Below are positions 8,718 through 18,360 of a stretch of DNA of 64,000 nucleotides, one piece after another. The translations under genes and the position numbers were made by a program. The stretch is from positions 1-64,000 of the forward strand of contig CAKRFU010000008.1 of assembly GCA_934320845.1 (NCBI GenBank), read 5' to 3'. The DNA is from an uncultured Lachnospiraceae bacterium. GTDB taxonomy: Bacteria > Bacillota > Clostridia > Lachnospirales > Lachnospiraceae. Position 1 is the stretch's first letter. Each line of letters opens with the position of its first letter. The notes below the pieces were generated by a model that saw nothing but the letters and a program-made list of their open reading frames with translations, did no database searches and was not told the DNA's origin.

Positions 8718-10330
8718 TGGTTTGGATTCTTGTAAAAAAACAGATGATGGAAATCTTCAAGGGATATTTTTATAATTCTAAGAAAAATAAAAAACGCTCT
8801 GCCATTTCCACTGCTTTGTTTATGTTAATGTATGGTATATTAATGATAGGAATACTTGGAGGAATGTTTGGATATCTTTCGGCACAGCTTTGCGGACCGT
8901 TTGCAGCGGTTGGTGTGGGTTGGCTTTACTTTGTTATAATGAGTATGATAGCAATAGCACTTGGCACATTTGGAAGTGTATTTAATACATATTCGTGTTT
9001 GTATATGTCGAAAGACAATGATTTGCTTTTATCACTTCCACTTCCGGTAAGAAGTATTCTTGTTGCAAGACTTATAAGTGTTTATCTTTTAGGGCTTATG
9101 TATTCGGCAGTGGTAATAATACCTGCTGTAATCGTTTACTGGATATGTGCAAAATGTACCCCTTTAAGTGTGATTGGTTCGTTATTGTTTATTTTTCTTA
9201 TTTCACTTGTGGTATTGATATTGTCATGTATACTTGGATGGTGTGTGGCGAAGATAAGTAAGAAATTAAAGAATAAAAGTTTTATTACGGTGTTAGCTTC
9301 ACTTTTGTTTTTTGCCGCATATTATTTTGTCTATTTTAAAGCACAGCAGGTAATTATGAAGCTTATGGAAAATGCTGTTATTTATGGTGAAAATGTTAAG
9401 AAAAAGGCGTATCCGGTTTATATGCTGGGAAAAATCGGAGAGGGAGATATTTTAGCAATGTTGACATATACAGTAGTAATACTGGCACTGCTGGCATTGA
9501 CTTATCATATACTTGCAGGAAGTTTTATAAACATTGTTATATCAAATAATACGGCGGTCAGAATTAAATATAAAGAAAAAAGAAGCCGCATGAAACACAG
9601 ATTTTCGGCAGTCATATCAAAAGAATTTTCACGTTTTATTGCAAGTCCGAGTTATATATTAAATTGTGGGCTCGGAACACTGTTTCTCATAGTGTTTGGG
9701 TGTCTGCTTTTAGTAAAAGGTGATGCTATGATGATTTTTATAGATATGTTTTTTGATGATAAAGAGGCACTTCGTAAGGTGCCGGTTACTTGTGCATCTA
9801 TGATATGCATGATAGCATCTATGAATGATATAGTTGTACCGTCAGTTTCTCTTGAAGGAAAAAATATATGGCTTATAAGGTCGCTTCCGGTAAAGACATG
9901 GGATGTATTGAAAGCTAAAATGGCAGTACAGCTCTTTGTTACGGGAATACCGGTAATATTCTGTGATATATGTATGATTACATTATTTCAGCAAACAAAT
10001 ATGCGGTTTGAAGTTTTGGTATTATTGTTTATGGTTCCGATAGTATTCACGATATTTATGACATTTTTCGGAATGTTTCTTGGTTTGTGCATGCCTAATC
10101 TTACATGGACAAATGAGACTGCACCTATCAAGCAAAGTTTAAATGTTATTATAGCATTATTTGGAGGCTGGATATTTGCAGGTTTAATATTGGGGATATT
10201 TGCCTTAAAGGGATATATGATTGGTATTTTTGTATACCTTTTGGCGGTAAATGCCTTTTTGATTGTGTGCTCATTATTGTTGTACATATGGACAAAAAAG
10301 GTTGGAACAATGAAGTTTGAAAGCTTGTAA
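8717..10330 (+). CDS. ABC-2 type exporter permease
   Basis: A 537-residue polytopic membrane protein, the partner of the preceding ATPase. About a dozen hydrophobic segments are arranged as two halves of roughly six. A soluble stretch after the sixth (about 280-305) is rich in Arg/Lys (KYKEKRSRMKHRF). The size is typical of putative ABC exporter membrane subunits in Clostridia, where one polypeptide holds both permease halves. Segments such as DNDLLLSLPLPVRSILVARL and KNIWLIRSLPVKTWDVLKAK repeat in the two halves and look like duplicated coupling-helix regions. Substrate unknown. Confidence 0.8.
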   Translation: MVWILVKKQMMEIFKGYFYNSKKNKKRSAISTALFMLMYGILMIGILGGMFGYLSAQLCGPFAAVGVGWLYFVIMSMIAIALGTFGSVFNTYSCLYMSKDNDLLLSLPLPVRSILVARLISVYLLGLMYSAVVIIPAVIVYWICAKCTPLSVIGSLLFIFLISLVVLILSCILGWCVAKISKKLKNKSFITVLASLLFFAAYYFVYFKAQQVIMKLMENAVIYGENVKKKAYPVYMLGKIGEGDILAMLTYTVVILALLALTYHILAGSFINIVISNNTAVRIKYKEKRSRMKHRFSAVISKEFSRFIASPSYILNCGLGTLFLIVFGCLLLVKGDAMMIFIDMFFDDKEALRKVPVTCASMICMIASMNDIVVPSVSLEGKNIWLIRSLPVKTWDVLKAKMAVQLFVTGIPVIFCDICMITLFQQTNMRFEVLVLLFMVPIVFTIFMTFFGMFLGLCMPNLTWTNETAPIKQSLNVIIALFGGWIFAGLILGIFALKGYMIGIFVYLLAVNAFLIVCSLLLYIWTKKVGTMKFESL

Positions 10331-10396
10331 TATTGTGGGGAAAAGCTTATTGTTGTAATTATTAAATTTATATATAAGAGTGAAGGAGTTAGTTTT

Positions 10397-11026
10397 ATGA
10401 TGAAAAAGATAAAAATTGTTTTTATGTCGGCAGTAATTGTTATTGCAAGCTGTAAACCGGTAAGTGCTGCAAAAAATGATAATATAAAACAACTGGTGAA
10501 ACAGTTAGATGAATATGAGAGCAGCTATATTATGGCAAATAAGATAACAGAAAATAAAAAGATTAAATTAACTGATAAAGAAATGGCAAGAGCTGCGGCT
10601 TTATCTATATCGCTAGATAAATTAAAGCCGTGTAAAAAAGGAGAGTTTGGCGGATATGTTACATTCAAAATTAAAAATGAATTATTAAAAAAAGCATCAG
10701 TAAATATTTTTGGTAAAAAAATTTCAGCGTCAAAACTTCCTAAAAAACACAGTAAAAATTGGATTATATCAGATGCGTATAGAAACAAAAATAATTCATT
10801 TGTATACTATACAGATGCAGAAACAGAGATGGATTATGCAGTCAAAAAAATCAGCATTAAAAAGCAAAATGCGGACAACTATAAGGTTGAAAAGAAGTTT
10901 TATTTTGGATATTGGGGAACTAATAACGGACAGCCTAATTATAAGATTACATATAATATAAAAGCAAACAAAAAGTCTGATTATGGCTATGTGGTCAAGA
11001 AGATTGTATTAAAAAAGATGAAATAA
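10397..11026 (+). CDS. Small secreted or lipid-anchored protein, unknown function
   Basis: A 209-residue protein not recognised as any family. The N-terminus (MMKKIKIVFMSAVIVIASCKPVSAAK) is a clear signal peptide. IASC could be a lipobox, though cleavage after VSA is equally plausible. The mature part is very Lys-rich, with beta-type segments such as GGYVTFKIKNELLKKASVNI and ending in KKIVLKKMK. It follows the ABC exporter by 66 bp and has its own GAAGGAG ribosome site. Two tiny genes follow at 12 and 1 bp, so it may share a transcript with both. Confidence 0.6.
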   Translation: MMKKIKIVFMSAVIVIASCKPVSAAKNDNIKQLVKQLDEYESSYIMANKITENKKIKLTDKEMARAAALSISLDKLKPCKKGEFGGYVTFKIKNELLKKASVNIFGKKISASKLPKKHSKNWIISDAYRNKNNSFVYYTDAETEMDYAVKKISIKKQNADNYKVEKKFYFGYWGTNNGQPNYKITYNIKANKKSDYGYVVKKIVLKKMK

Positions 11027-11038
11027 AGGGAACTTAAA

Positions 11039-11272
11039 ATGAGTAAAAGATACATTATAAAGCAGATAATCGAAGCTGATTTTGGATGTGAGGGACGTCC
11101 GGATGGATATGTACCGATGGTAAAAGTCTATCTTGAGGATGAAAACGGTGTGGAGACTATAGTTGAAATGGAAGATGCCAAAATGTATGAAAGGCAGCTT
11201 GATGAAGGTGTGGAGGTCATAATAGGGGATGATGGTACATTGATGAATACATTAGAGAAAATGGAGGAATAG
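11039..11272 (+). CDS. Conserved small acidic protein, unknown
   Basis: 77 residues, soluble and acidic, with a compact beta-rich pattern (YIIKQIIEADFGCEGRPDGY, VEVIIGDDGTL). I associate sequences like this with hypothetical proteins of Lachnospiraceae, but know no function. The one-base gap to the next 77-residue gene suggests the pair works or is expressed together. The ribosome site is weak (GGGAAC at about 11029-11034). Confidence 0.6.
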   Translation: MSKRYIIKQIIEADFGCEGRPDGYVPMVKVYLEDENGVETIVEMEDAKMYERQLDEGVEVIIGDDGTLMNTLEKMEE

Positions 11273-11273
11273 A

Positions 11274-11507
11274 ATGTTAAATCCACTTACAATGATGAAA
11301 CTTAATCAGGCAAAAAATAAATTTATATCTAATCATCCAAAGTTTGCATCTTTTTTTAAGAGCATATTTTCAAGAAAGATAGAAGCCGGGACAATTATAG
11401 AGATAACGGTAAAAAGACCGGGAGAGACTCCGATTACTTCAAATATGAAAGTGACAGAGAGTGATATTGAACTGCTTGAGAACGTGAAAGATATAATAAA
11501 AAAGTAA
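11274..11507 (+). CDS. Conserved small basic protein, unknown
   Basis: 77 residues. The N-terminal half is basic and amphipathic (MMKLNQAKNKFISNHPKFASFFKSIF); the C-terminal half reads IEAGTIIEITVKRPGE and ends in a short helix (ESDIELLENVKDIIKK). No family known to me. The GGAGG ribosome site lies inside the end of the preceding gene, indicating coupling. An intrinsic terminator follows at 11534. Confidence 0.6.
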   Translation: MLNPLTMMKLNQAKNKFISNHPKFASFFKSIFSRKIEAGTIIEITVKRPGETPITSNMKVTESDIELLENVKDIIKK

Positions 11508-11533
11508 GGATAAAAGGAAATTAAAAAAACAAC

Positions 11534-11568
11534 AAAAAGGCGAAATCATGCAGGGATTTCGTCTTTTT
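11534..11568 (+). terminator. Intrinsic terminator
   Basis: AAAAAGGCGAAATC (11534-11547) and GATTTCGTCTTTTT (11555-11568) form a 14-bp stem with one G-U and a 7-nt loop. Confidence 0.85.
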
Positions 11569-11704
11569 GCTTTTTTGCTGTAAATGTGAAGTATATTTTA
11601 TAGGTAAATGGAAGATAATGTAACAGAGATTATTTGGCAGGGATTTTATGTTAGAGAATAATCTGTGTGAAAATATAGAAATTCGTTTATGAAAGGGGTA
11701 ATAT

Positions 11705-13390
11705 ATGGAACAGACAGCAGTGAAAAAGGAAACCGTAAAAAATGATAAAAATACGAAAATGTTTTGTTATCAGTGTCAGGAGACAGCCGGAAATAAAGGC
11801 TGTACAGTATCAGGAATGTGTGGAAAAGTTCCTGAAGTGGCAAATATGCAGGATTTGCTTATATATGTAACTAAAGGACTTTCGGCAGTAACCACTAAAT
11901 TAAGAGAAAAGAAAATTGCAGTTGATGATGATGTTAATCATAGAGTTACGTTTAATCTTTTTACAACAATAACAAATGCAAATTTTGATAAGGATTCAAT
12001 CAAGAACAGAATTAAGGATACTTTACTTGAAAAGGAAAGACTTCTTAATAAACTTGGAGATGATGACAAAAAAGAACTTCCCGAGGCAGCATTATGGAAC
12101 GGTGATGAGAATGAGTTTGACAAAAAAGCAAAAGAAGTGGGGATTGTACAGGCGGAGAATGAAAATATCCGTTCGCTTAGAAGTCTTATAACTTATGGAA
12201 TAAAGGGAATCGGTGCATATTCAAAACATGCAAATGCACTTTTAAAGGACAATCCTGAGATAGATGCTTTTATTCAAAAGGCACTTGCAGCTACAATGAA
12301 TGATGATATGTCTGTAGACAGTCTGATGTCGCTTGCACTTGAAGTCGGAAAAAACGGTGTGGCGGTTATGCAGCTTTTGGATAAGGCAAACACGGCTGCA
12401 TATGGAAACCCTGAGATTACAAAAGTAAACATAGGAGTGAGAAAAAATCCTGCAATTCTTGTATCCGGACATGACCTTAGAGATTTGGAGATGTTGTTAG
12501 AGCAGACAAAAGGAACAGGCGTTGATGTGTATACACATTCAGAGATGCTTCCTGCTTGTTCATATCCGGCATTTAAAAAGTATCCTAATTTTGTAGGCAA
12601 TTATGGAAATGCATGGTGGCAGCAGAAAGAAGAATTTGAAAAGTTTAACGGACCGATACTTATGACAACTAATTGTATTGTTCCGCCAAAGGAGAGTTAT
12701 AAAGACAGGCTTTATACAACGGGAGCTACAGGATACCCGGGCTGTAAGCATATTACAGGAGGATATGGGGAAAAGAAAGATTTCAGCCAGATAATAGAGC
12801 ATGCTAAAAAGTGTCCTCCACCTACAGAGATAGAAAATGGTGAAATATATGGAGGTTTTGCGCACGCACAGGTTGTTTTGCTTGCAGATAAAATAGTTGA
12901 TGCTGTAAAATCAGGAGCAATAAAGAAATTTGTGGTCATGGCAGGTTGTGATGGACGTGCAAAAAGCAGGGAGTATTATACGGAATTTGCAAAAGCACTT
13001 CCAAAAGATACGGTTATACTTACGGCAGGTTGTGCAAAGTACAGATATAATAAACTCGAACTTGGAATGATAGGGGATATACCGAGGGTACTTGATGCGG
13101 GTCAATGCAATGATTCGTATTCATTGGTTGTTATTGCAATGAAATTAAAGGAAGCATTTGGACTTAATGATATAAATGAACTTCCAATAATCTATAATAT
13201 TGCATGGTACGAACAAAAGGCGGTACTTGTGCTTTTAGCACTTTTATCACTTGGAATAAAAAATATTCATTTAGGACCGACACTTCCGGCGTTTTTAAGT
13301 CCGGAAGTAGTGGATGTACTTGTCGATAAATTTGATATTGCAGGGATTACAACTGTTCAAAATGATATGGATATATTCTTTGATTTATAG
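11705..13390 (+). CDS. hcp: Hybrid-cluster protein (hydroxylamine/NO reductase), copy 1
   Basis: A 561-residue class I hybrid-cluster protein. The N-terminal cubane motif is CYQC, 8 residues, C, 5 residues, C (residues 21-37). Hybrid-cluster ligand regions recur later: [30 protein letters not shown] and [10 protein letters not shown]. It acts in the cytoplasm, reducing NO or hydroxylamine for nitrosative or redox stress defence. Compared with copy 2 (50018) it has about 18 extra N-terminal residues and an insertion near 105-140 ([25 protein letters not shown]). Only a poor half of the GTAAC palindrome used upstream of copy 2 is seen here (near 11620), so the copies may be regulated differently. 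Confidence 0.92.
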   Translation: MEQTAVKKETVKNDKNTKMFCYQCQETAGNKGCTVSGMCGKVPEVANMQDLLIYVTKGLSAVTTKLREKKIAVDDDVNHRVTFNLFTTITNANFDKDSIKNRIKDTLLEKERLLNKLGDDDKKELPEAALWNGDENEFDKKAKEVGIVQAENENIRSLRSLITYGIKGIGAYSKHANALLKDNPEIDAFIQKALAATMNDDMSVDSLMSLALEVGKNGVAVMQLLDKANTAAYGNPEITKVNIGVRKNPAILVSGHDLRDLEMLLEQTKGTGVDVYTHSEMLPACSYPAFKKYPNFVGNYGNAWWQQKEEFEKFNGPILMTTNCIVPPKESYKDRLYTTGATGYPGCKHITGGYGEKKDFSQIIEHAKKCPPPTEIENGEIYGGFAHAQVVLLADKIVDAVKSGAIKKFVVMAGCDGRAKSREYYTEFAKALPKDTVILTAGCAKYRYNKLELGMIGDIPRVLDAGQCNDSYSLVVIAMKLKEAFGLNDINELPIIYNIAWYEQKAVLVLLALLSLGIKNIHLGPTLPAFLSPEVVDVLVDKFDIAGITTVQNDMDIFFDL

Positions 13391-13394
13391 TTGT

Positions 13395-13692
13395 TAAGCG
13401 GGACAGGTATTCCAAATGGAAAATTATCAGGGAATGTAAGGGCTGCTTTATCTATATGCATCCAGCAGTCAATATAACAGTTTTCGTCAGCCTTGTACAA
13501 GTGTTTTTGATATGGCTTAAATATTACTGCGCAGTTTTTAGGAATGCTGCCGGAAATACTTTCAGTGTTAATGAAAAATAATGACGGAGTTTTAATTAAA
13601 AGTAAAAGATAGGCGGGATGTCCAAGCGGTCTGTTCACGATAAAAGTGGAATCATGGAAGGCATTCTCGCCTATTTTTAATATTTTTATCAT
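13395..13692 (-). pseudogene. Truncated AraC-family regulator (N-terminal sensor half only)
   Basis: On the minus strand from ATG 13692 about 99 residues resemble the cupin-like sugar-sensing half of AraC regulators, including that at 57417. Shared landmarks are MIKI start, YLLLLI, FINTES, CAVIFKPYQKHLYKA and CYIDCWMHID. The match stops near FPFGIPVPL at the hcp stop codon, and the frame then runs antisense into hcp to end at 13357. The whole HTH half is missing, so it cannot act as a normal regulator. It sits divergent from the GH2 gene, the expected place for a glycosidase regulator. Confidence 0.6.
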
Positions 13693-13829
13693 ACGTTTTC
13701 TTTCCTTTCAAGGGTGAATATATTTGTACTTTATATTAGAATATATCAATTTCTGATAAGTATAAATCATAGAAGAAATAACGTCAATCAGATAAAATGG
13801 ATAATATAAAATGAAAGGCGGCTAGAAAG

Positions 13830-15491
13830 ATGATAAGAACTTTTAAAACACATAATATTAGAAAACAGCAGGAATTAACAGGAAGATATTGGGAGTTTTC
13901 GGCTTGCAGTGGTGAGTATGCTGGAGAGAAATTTAAAGTCTTGACTCCTTGTTGTTGGGAGAATCATCCCAAATTTGCAGGATATCGAGGAGAAGGGGAA
14001 TATATAACCACATTTGAAACGGGTGGAAATATAAGAATCGAATTTAAAGGTGTAAGTCATACAGCAGAGGTATATCTGGATGGAAAAAAGATTGCAGAAC
14101 ATTATAATGCATATACACCGTTTGACATTGTATGTTGTAATTTGCCGTATGGTGAACATACACTGATGGTAAAAGCCGACAACAGGTTTAGCGAAAAGAG
14201 TGCATTACATATACCAAATGATTATATGTCATATGGGGGTGTCAGCCGTCCGGTTGTACTTGAGAATATATCAGATGTATATATAAAAAATGTTCATGTG
14301 ACACCGTATAAGGAAAATGATAAGTGGAGAGCAAAGATAGAGATTTACGTTGAGAATGCAGAAACAATTAAAGAAAATGTTAACGTTGAAATAAATACGG
14401 CAGGAAAACATATTATTTTGGAAAATATTGATATATTAAGAGAAAATAAGGTGACAACAGAAATAGAATTTGATAGTGTATGCGAGTGGACGCAGGAAAC
14501 GCCGAACTTGTATGAAATAGAAGTTAAACTTTTAAGAGATAAAAATGCTTTTGATGATTTTATTGACAGATTTGGTTTTAGAGAAATAAAAATAGCAGGA
14601 AAAGAGATTCTTTTAAATGGTAAAAAAATAAGGATAAAAGGAGTCTGCAGGCATGAGGATCATCCTCAATTTGGCTGTGCACTTCCGATTGCAGCGATTG
14701 CAGCAGATATTGAACTTATAAAAGACATGGGAGCAAATTCAATAAGGACATCTCATTATCCGAATGATGAAATTTTCCTTGATATATGTGATGAACAGGG
14801 AATATTGGTCTGGGAAGAGAATCATGCAAGGGGATTAAGTGAGGAAGATATGAGAAATCCTAACTTTGAACCTCAGGCTGAGAAAGTTATAGAGGAGATG
14901 ATACCGGCACACTACAATCATCCTTCAATTTATATCTGGGGTATATTAAATGAATGTGCAAGTGAGACAGAGTATGGAAAAGAGTGCTATAAAAAACAAT
15001 TTGACATTATAAGAAAACTTGATACATCAAGACCATGTTCATTTGCAAGCTGTAAGGTTAAAACAGATGTATGTTTTGGATTACCGGATGTGGTTTCATA
15101 TAATATTTATCCATTATGGTATCATGATACAGCACCGGACGAGTATCTTGATGATTTATATAAATGGGTACAGAATGAAACAGAAGGAGCAGGAAAACCA
15201 TTTATGATAACAGAAATAGGAGCAGGTGGACTTTATGGATATAGAAATAATTATGATTCAAAATGGACTGAGGAATATCAGGCAAAAGCACTTGAAAGAC
15301 AGCTTACGGCGGTCCTTGATTATAAAGACTGCATAGGTGTTTATATATGGCAGTTCTGTGATATAAGAATAAGTGACGAATGGTTTGGCGGCAGACCAAG
15401 AACTATGAATAATAAAGGAATTGTAGATGAATTTAGAAGAAAGAAGTTAGCATATAACGTGGTAAAAAAGATTTTTGGCGAAAAAATGTAA
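13830..15491 (+). CDS. Family GH2 glycoside hydrolase, beta-glucuronidase-like
   Basis: A 553-residue cytoplasmic enzyme without signal peptide. It has a jelly-roll sugar-binding domain (about 1-150), an immunoglobulin-like domain (about 150-245) and a TIM barrel. The acid/base Glu lies in WGILNEC (about residue 374) and the nucleophile Glu in ITEIGAGG (about 464). MNNKG near residue 525 matches the N-x-K motif used by beta-glucuronidases to bind the substrate carboxylate, favouring glucuronide over galactoside substrates. Length is close to bacterial GUS (about 600) but somewhat short. It probably processes imported glucuronides or xylan-derived glucuronosides. The adjacent divergent AraC gene is broken. 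Confidence 0.82.
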   Translation: MIRTFKTHNIRKQQELTGRYWEFSACSGEYAGEKFKVLTPCCWENHPKFAGYRGEGEYITTFETGGNIRIEFKGVSHTAEVYLDGKKIAEHYNAYTPFDIVCCNLPYGEHTLMVKADNRFSEKSALHIPNDYMSYGGVSRPVVLENISDVYIKNVHVTPYKENDKWRAKIEIYVENAETIKENVNVEINTAGKHIILENIDILRENKVTTEIEFDSVCEWTQETPNLYEIEVKLLRDKNAFDDFIDRFGFREIKIAGKEILLNGKKIRIKGVCRHEDHPQFGCALPIAAIAADIELIKDMGANSIRTSHYPNDEIFLDICDEQGILVWEENHARGLSEEDMRNPNFEPQAEKVIEEMIPAHYNHPSIYIWGILNECASETEYGKECYKKQFDIIRKLDTSRPCSFASCKVKTDVCFGLPDVVSYNIYPLWYHDTAPDEYLDDLYKWVQNETEGAGKPFMITEIGAGGLYGYRNNYDSKWTEEYQAKALERQLTAVLDYKDCIGVYIWQFCDIRISDEWFGGRPRTMNNKGIVDEFRRKKLAYNVVKKIFGEKM

Positions 15492-15506
15492 AGAGAAATT
15501 TGACAT

Positions 15507-15535
15507 TTGAGGTAATTATGTTTTTTTGTTATAAT
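15507..15535 (+). promoter_or_regulatory. Promoter for the dsdA fusion gene
   Basis: TTGAGG at 15507-15512 and TATAAT at 15530-15535 with a 17-bp spacer. A TTGACA overlaps at 15500 but is too far from the -10. Confidence 0.55.
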
Positions 15536-15608
15536 TGTTTGGAATAGATAAAAAACATATTAAAAGTTGTAAAGTAATGGTTCAAAAGGTGACTTTGGAG
15601 GATAAATA

Positions 15609-17369
15609 ATGAGTTGTGATAATGTCATTGATGATTTGAAAAATGGAATTGAGACTGTATGGATCAATCCATATAAAGAAGATGTGGGTGAGCGTGAAAA
15701 AATAAACGGTCACGGTTTTGTTGAACTTAAAGCTGCACAAAACAGACTTATGCGTTTTATGCCTTATATTGCAAAGGTTTTTACTAAAACAGCAAACAGA
15801 AAAGGTATAATAGAATCTGAACTTGTAAAGACGGATAGAATAAAAGAATTTTTAAATGAAAATGGAGCTGGGATAGAGGGGAATCTTTTTCTAAAAAAGG
15901 ATTGCAATCTGCCTATATCAGGTTCCGTAAAGGCAAGAGGCGGGATTTATGAAGTGCTTAAGATTGCTGAGACTCTTGCCGTAGATAAACATATGCTTCA
16001 TCCGACAGAAAATTATGAGAAGATTGATTCGGAAGAATTTAGAAGATTTTATGGAAAATATACTATTCAGGTTGGTTCGACAGGGAATCTTGGACTTAGT
16101 ATCGGGCTGATGGGGGCAAAACTCGGTTTTAAAGTAATTGTTCACATGTCAGCAGATGCAAAACAGTGGAAGAAAGAAATGCTTAGAAGCAGCGGTGTGA
16201 CGGTGATGGAATATGACACCGACTATACGGAGGCGGTTAAGGCAGGAAGAAAAGCATCTGAAAAAGATGAATACAGCTTTTTTATAGATGATGAGAAATC
16301 GGTTGACTTGTTTATGGGATATGCGACAGCGGCAATGAGACTTAAAGTGCAGTTGTTTAAAAATGGAGTATCAGTTGATGAGAAACATCCGTTGTTTGTC
16401 TATATTCCGTGTGGAGTAGGCGGTGCACCGGGTGGAATAACATTTGGTCTCAAGCAGATGTTTGGGAACTTTGTTCATTGCTTTACTGTGGAACCTGTAC
16501 AGGCACCATGTCTTTTGGCAGGACTTGCAACAGAAAAATGGAATGATATATCGGTAAAAGATTTGGGATTGTCAGGAAAGACAAAAGCAGACGGACTTGC
16601 GGTATCAAAGCCTTCAGAATTTGCATGTGAGATGATGGAGCCGCTTTTATCAGGGGCATTTACGGTTAAAGATGATAGACTTTTATCATATTTGAAGGAA
16701 GTATATGAAAAAGAGAATGTATTTTTAGAACCGTCGGCGTGTGCAGGATTTTTTGGAGCAGAAAAACTTATGCAAAGTGATGAAGGCAAAAATTATATTA
16801 AGGAAAATGGACTTCAAGAGCAGATGAAAGATGCGACACATATTGTGTGGGCAACAGGGGGAGGACTTGTACCGCAGGAAGAAAGAGAAAAATATATAAA
16901 AGGAAAATCTTATATCGCACCAAGTGCTGATATAATTGGAGATGTAACTTTAGATGAAAATGCTAATGTATGGTATCATGCTACAATAAGAGCAGATGCA
17001 GATAAAATTTATATAGGAAAAAATTCAAATATTCAGGATAATTGTGTGATTCATGTTGATGAGGGGTATCCGGTTTATATTGGCGAGAAAGTAACAGTTG
17101 GGCATGGTGCAATAATACACGGTTGTGAGATTGGGGATTGTTCACTTATAGGAATGGGAGCTATTTTATTGAATGGCTGCAAGATAGGCAAAAACTGTCT
17201 GGTTGGAGCGGGTGCACTTGTGACAGGTGGTACTGAGGTGCCTGACGGTTCGGTAGTGATTGGAAATCCGGGAAAGGTTGTAAGAAAGATAAGGGATGAA
17301 GAACTTGAGGCAAATGTGAAAAATGCAGTGGAGTATGTGGAGGAAGCGAAGAACGGATTTGGAAAATAA
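15609..17369 (+). CDS. D-serine dehydratase fused to a gamma-carbonic anhydrase-like domain
   Basis: A single 586-residue frame. Residues 1-433 are a DsdA-type PLP enzyme (D-serine to pyruvate and ammonia): Schiff-base Lys108 in GSVKARGG, phosphate loop GSTGNLGLS and C-terminal WATGGGLVPQEE. Residues 434-586 are a left-handed beta-helix of the gamma-carbonic anhydrase/YrdA class, beginning YIAPSADIIGDVTL, with candidate zinc ligands His482 (IHVD), His499 (VGHG) and His504 (IHG). Both parts look complete and abut with no linker or stop. I know these only as separate proteins, so the fusion is unusual. CO2/bicarbonate chemistry beside deamination is not an obvious pair; the helix may act in trimerisation. 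Ribosome site GGAGG at 15597. Confidence 0.85.
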   Translation: MSCDNVIDDLKNGIETVWINPYKEDVGEREKINGHGFVELKAAQNRLMRFMPYIAKVFTKTANRKGIIESELVKTDRIKEFLNENGAGIEGNLFLKKDCNLPISGSVKARGGIYEVLKIAETLAVDKHMLHPTENYEKIDSEEFRRFYGKYTIQVGSTGNLGLSIGLMGAKLGFKVIVHMSADAKQWKKEMLRSSGVTVMEYDTDYTEAVKAGRKASEKDEYSFFIDDEKSVDLFMGYATAAMRLKVQLFKNGVSVDEKHPLFVYIPCGVGGAPGGITFGLKQMFGNFVHCFTVEPVQAPCLLAGLATEKWNDISVKDLGLSGKTKADGLAVSKPSEFACEMMEPLLSGAFTVKDDRLLSYLKEVYEKENVFLEPSACAGFFGAEKLMQSDEGKNYIKENGLQEQMKDATHIVWATGGGLVPQEEREKYIKGKSYIAPSADIIGDVTLDENANVWYHATIRADADKIYIGKNSNIQDNCVIHVDEGYPVYIGEKVTVGHGAIIHGCEIGDCSLIGMGAILLNGCKIGKNCLVGAGALVTGGTEVPDGSVVIGNPGKVVRKIRDEELEANVKNAVEYVEEAKNGFGK

Positions 17370-17391
17370 GTTTGCTGCAGCTACATGAATG

Positions 17392-17430
17392 CAAAATAGA
17401 CAAAATCGAGTTCTGATTTTGTCTATTTTG
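17392..17430. terminator. Bidirectional terminator between convergent genes
   Basis: A perfect 16-bp inverted repeat: CAAAATAGACAAAATC (17392-17407) and GATTTTGTCTATTTTG (17415-17430), 7-nt loop. It serves the dsdA fusion and the HAD gene on the opposite strand. Confidence 0.75.
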
Positions 17431-17443
17431 TAGTTTTAATAAC

Positions 17444-18238
17444 TTATAAGAAACATTTAAGCACCTGCAATACTCCGTTTTTTGTATAAGGAGCACATGT
17501 ATGTTTTGCGGCGGCGATGACTTCAGGTCTTGCATTTGATACAGCGTAGCTTGTACCGGCATTTTTAAGCATTTCAATATCGTTTAAATTGTCACCAAAG
17601 CAGCAGACTTCATCGGATGCGATGTTATATTTGTTCATCAAAAATGAAATTGCTGTCCATTTGCTTATACCGATTGTATTGCAGTCAACCCATTCTGTTC
17701 CGGCAGAAGTGACATGGGCCTTGTCTTTCCATGACGGAATGAAGTGAGGGGAGCAAAGTTCTTCACATGAGGTAGGGTGGTAGACAGTGAACTTTATAAT
17801 GTCATCGTTTTCAAGTTTTGTAAGGTCATCAACTTCACGCATTTCAAAACCATAAGAATCTCTTAGTCTGTGAAAAATCGGGCTTGCACCGTCCTCGGCA
17901 TAACAAAGATCCGGAGTTGCGGCAAAATAGTCACATGCAGGAAGTTCATCTCTTACCATGCGGCACATATCTTTCCAAAGAGCAGCCGACATGGGGTATG
18001 TCTTTAAAATTTTGTCCGGAGTACGCACAACTGTACCACCGTCAGTGATATACATTAACTTGTCTTTGATAGGAGCAAAAAGTTTTTGCTCGCTGGAAAA
18101 CTGTCTGCCTGAACACACAGTAAAAATAATGCCATTATCGATAAGTTTACTTATTACAGTCATATATTCAGGGTCTATTATAAGAGTACCGTCTTTAACA
18201 AGGGTGCCGTCAATATCAGTAGCAATCAATTTTATCAT
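17444..18238 (-). CDS. Cof-type HAD-superfamily phosphatase
   Basis: A 264-residue haloacid-dehalogenase-like hydrolase. Motif I DIDGTL (residues 8-13) carries the Asp nucleophile, motif II is CSGRQ, and motif IV GDNLNDIEML holds the Mg-binding Asp residues. The cap inserted between motifs II and III is of the C2 type, placing it in the Cof/YbjI group of sugar-phosphate or cofactor phosphatases. Substrate not predictable. It reads against its neighbour and shares a hairpin terminator with it. Confidence 0.88.
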   Translation of the reverse strand: MIKLIATDIDGTLVKDGTLIIDPEYMTVISKLIDNGIIFTVCSGRQFSSEQKLFAPIKDKLMYITDGGTVVRTPDKILKTYPMSAALWKDMCRMVRDELPACDYFAATPDLCYAEDGASPIFHRLRDSYGFEMREVDDLTKLENDDIIKFTVYHPTSCEELCSPHFIPSWKDKAHVTSAGTEWVDCNTIGISKWTAISFLMNKYNIASDEVCCFGDNLNDIEMLKNAGTSYAVSNARPEVIAAAKHTCAPYTKNGVLQVLKCFL

Positions 18239-18360
18239 AAAAACAAAACCTCATTTCTAAAAATTAAAATCAAATCAATGCAATTATATATTAGAAAAAC
18301 AAGTTATGCAATGGAATCAATGCTGTTTTTTCCATTTCCCCGGAGTTATTCCATCATATT

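Noticed and set aside
17161..17577. Minus-strand 138-codon frame
   Set aside because: It is antisense to the dsdA fusion and the HAD gene with no ribosome site or known motif; a shadow frame.
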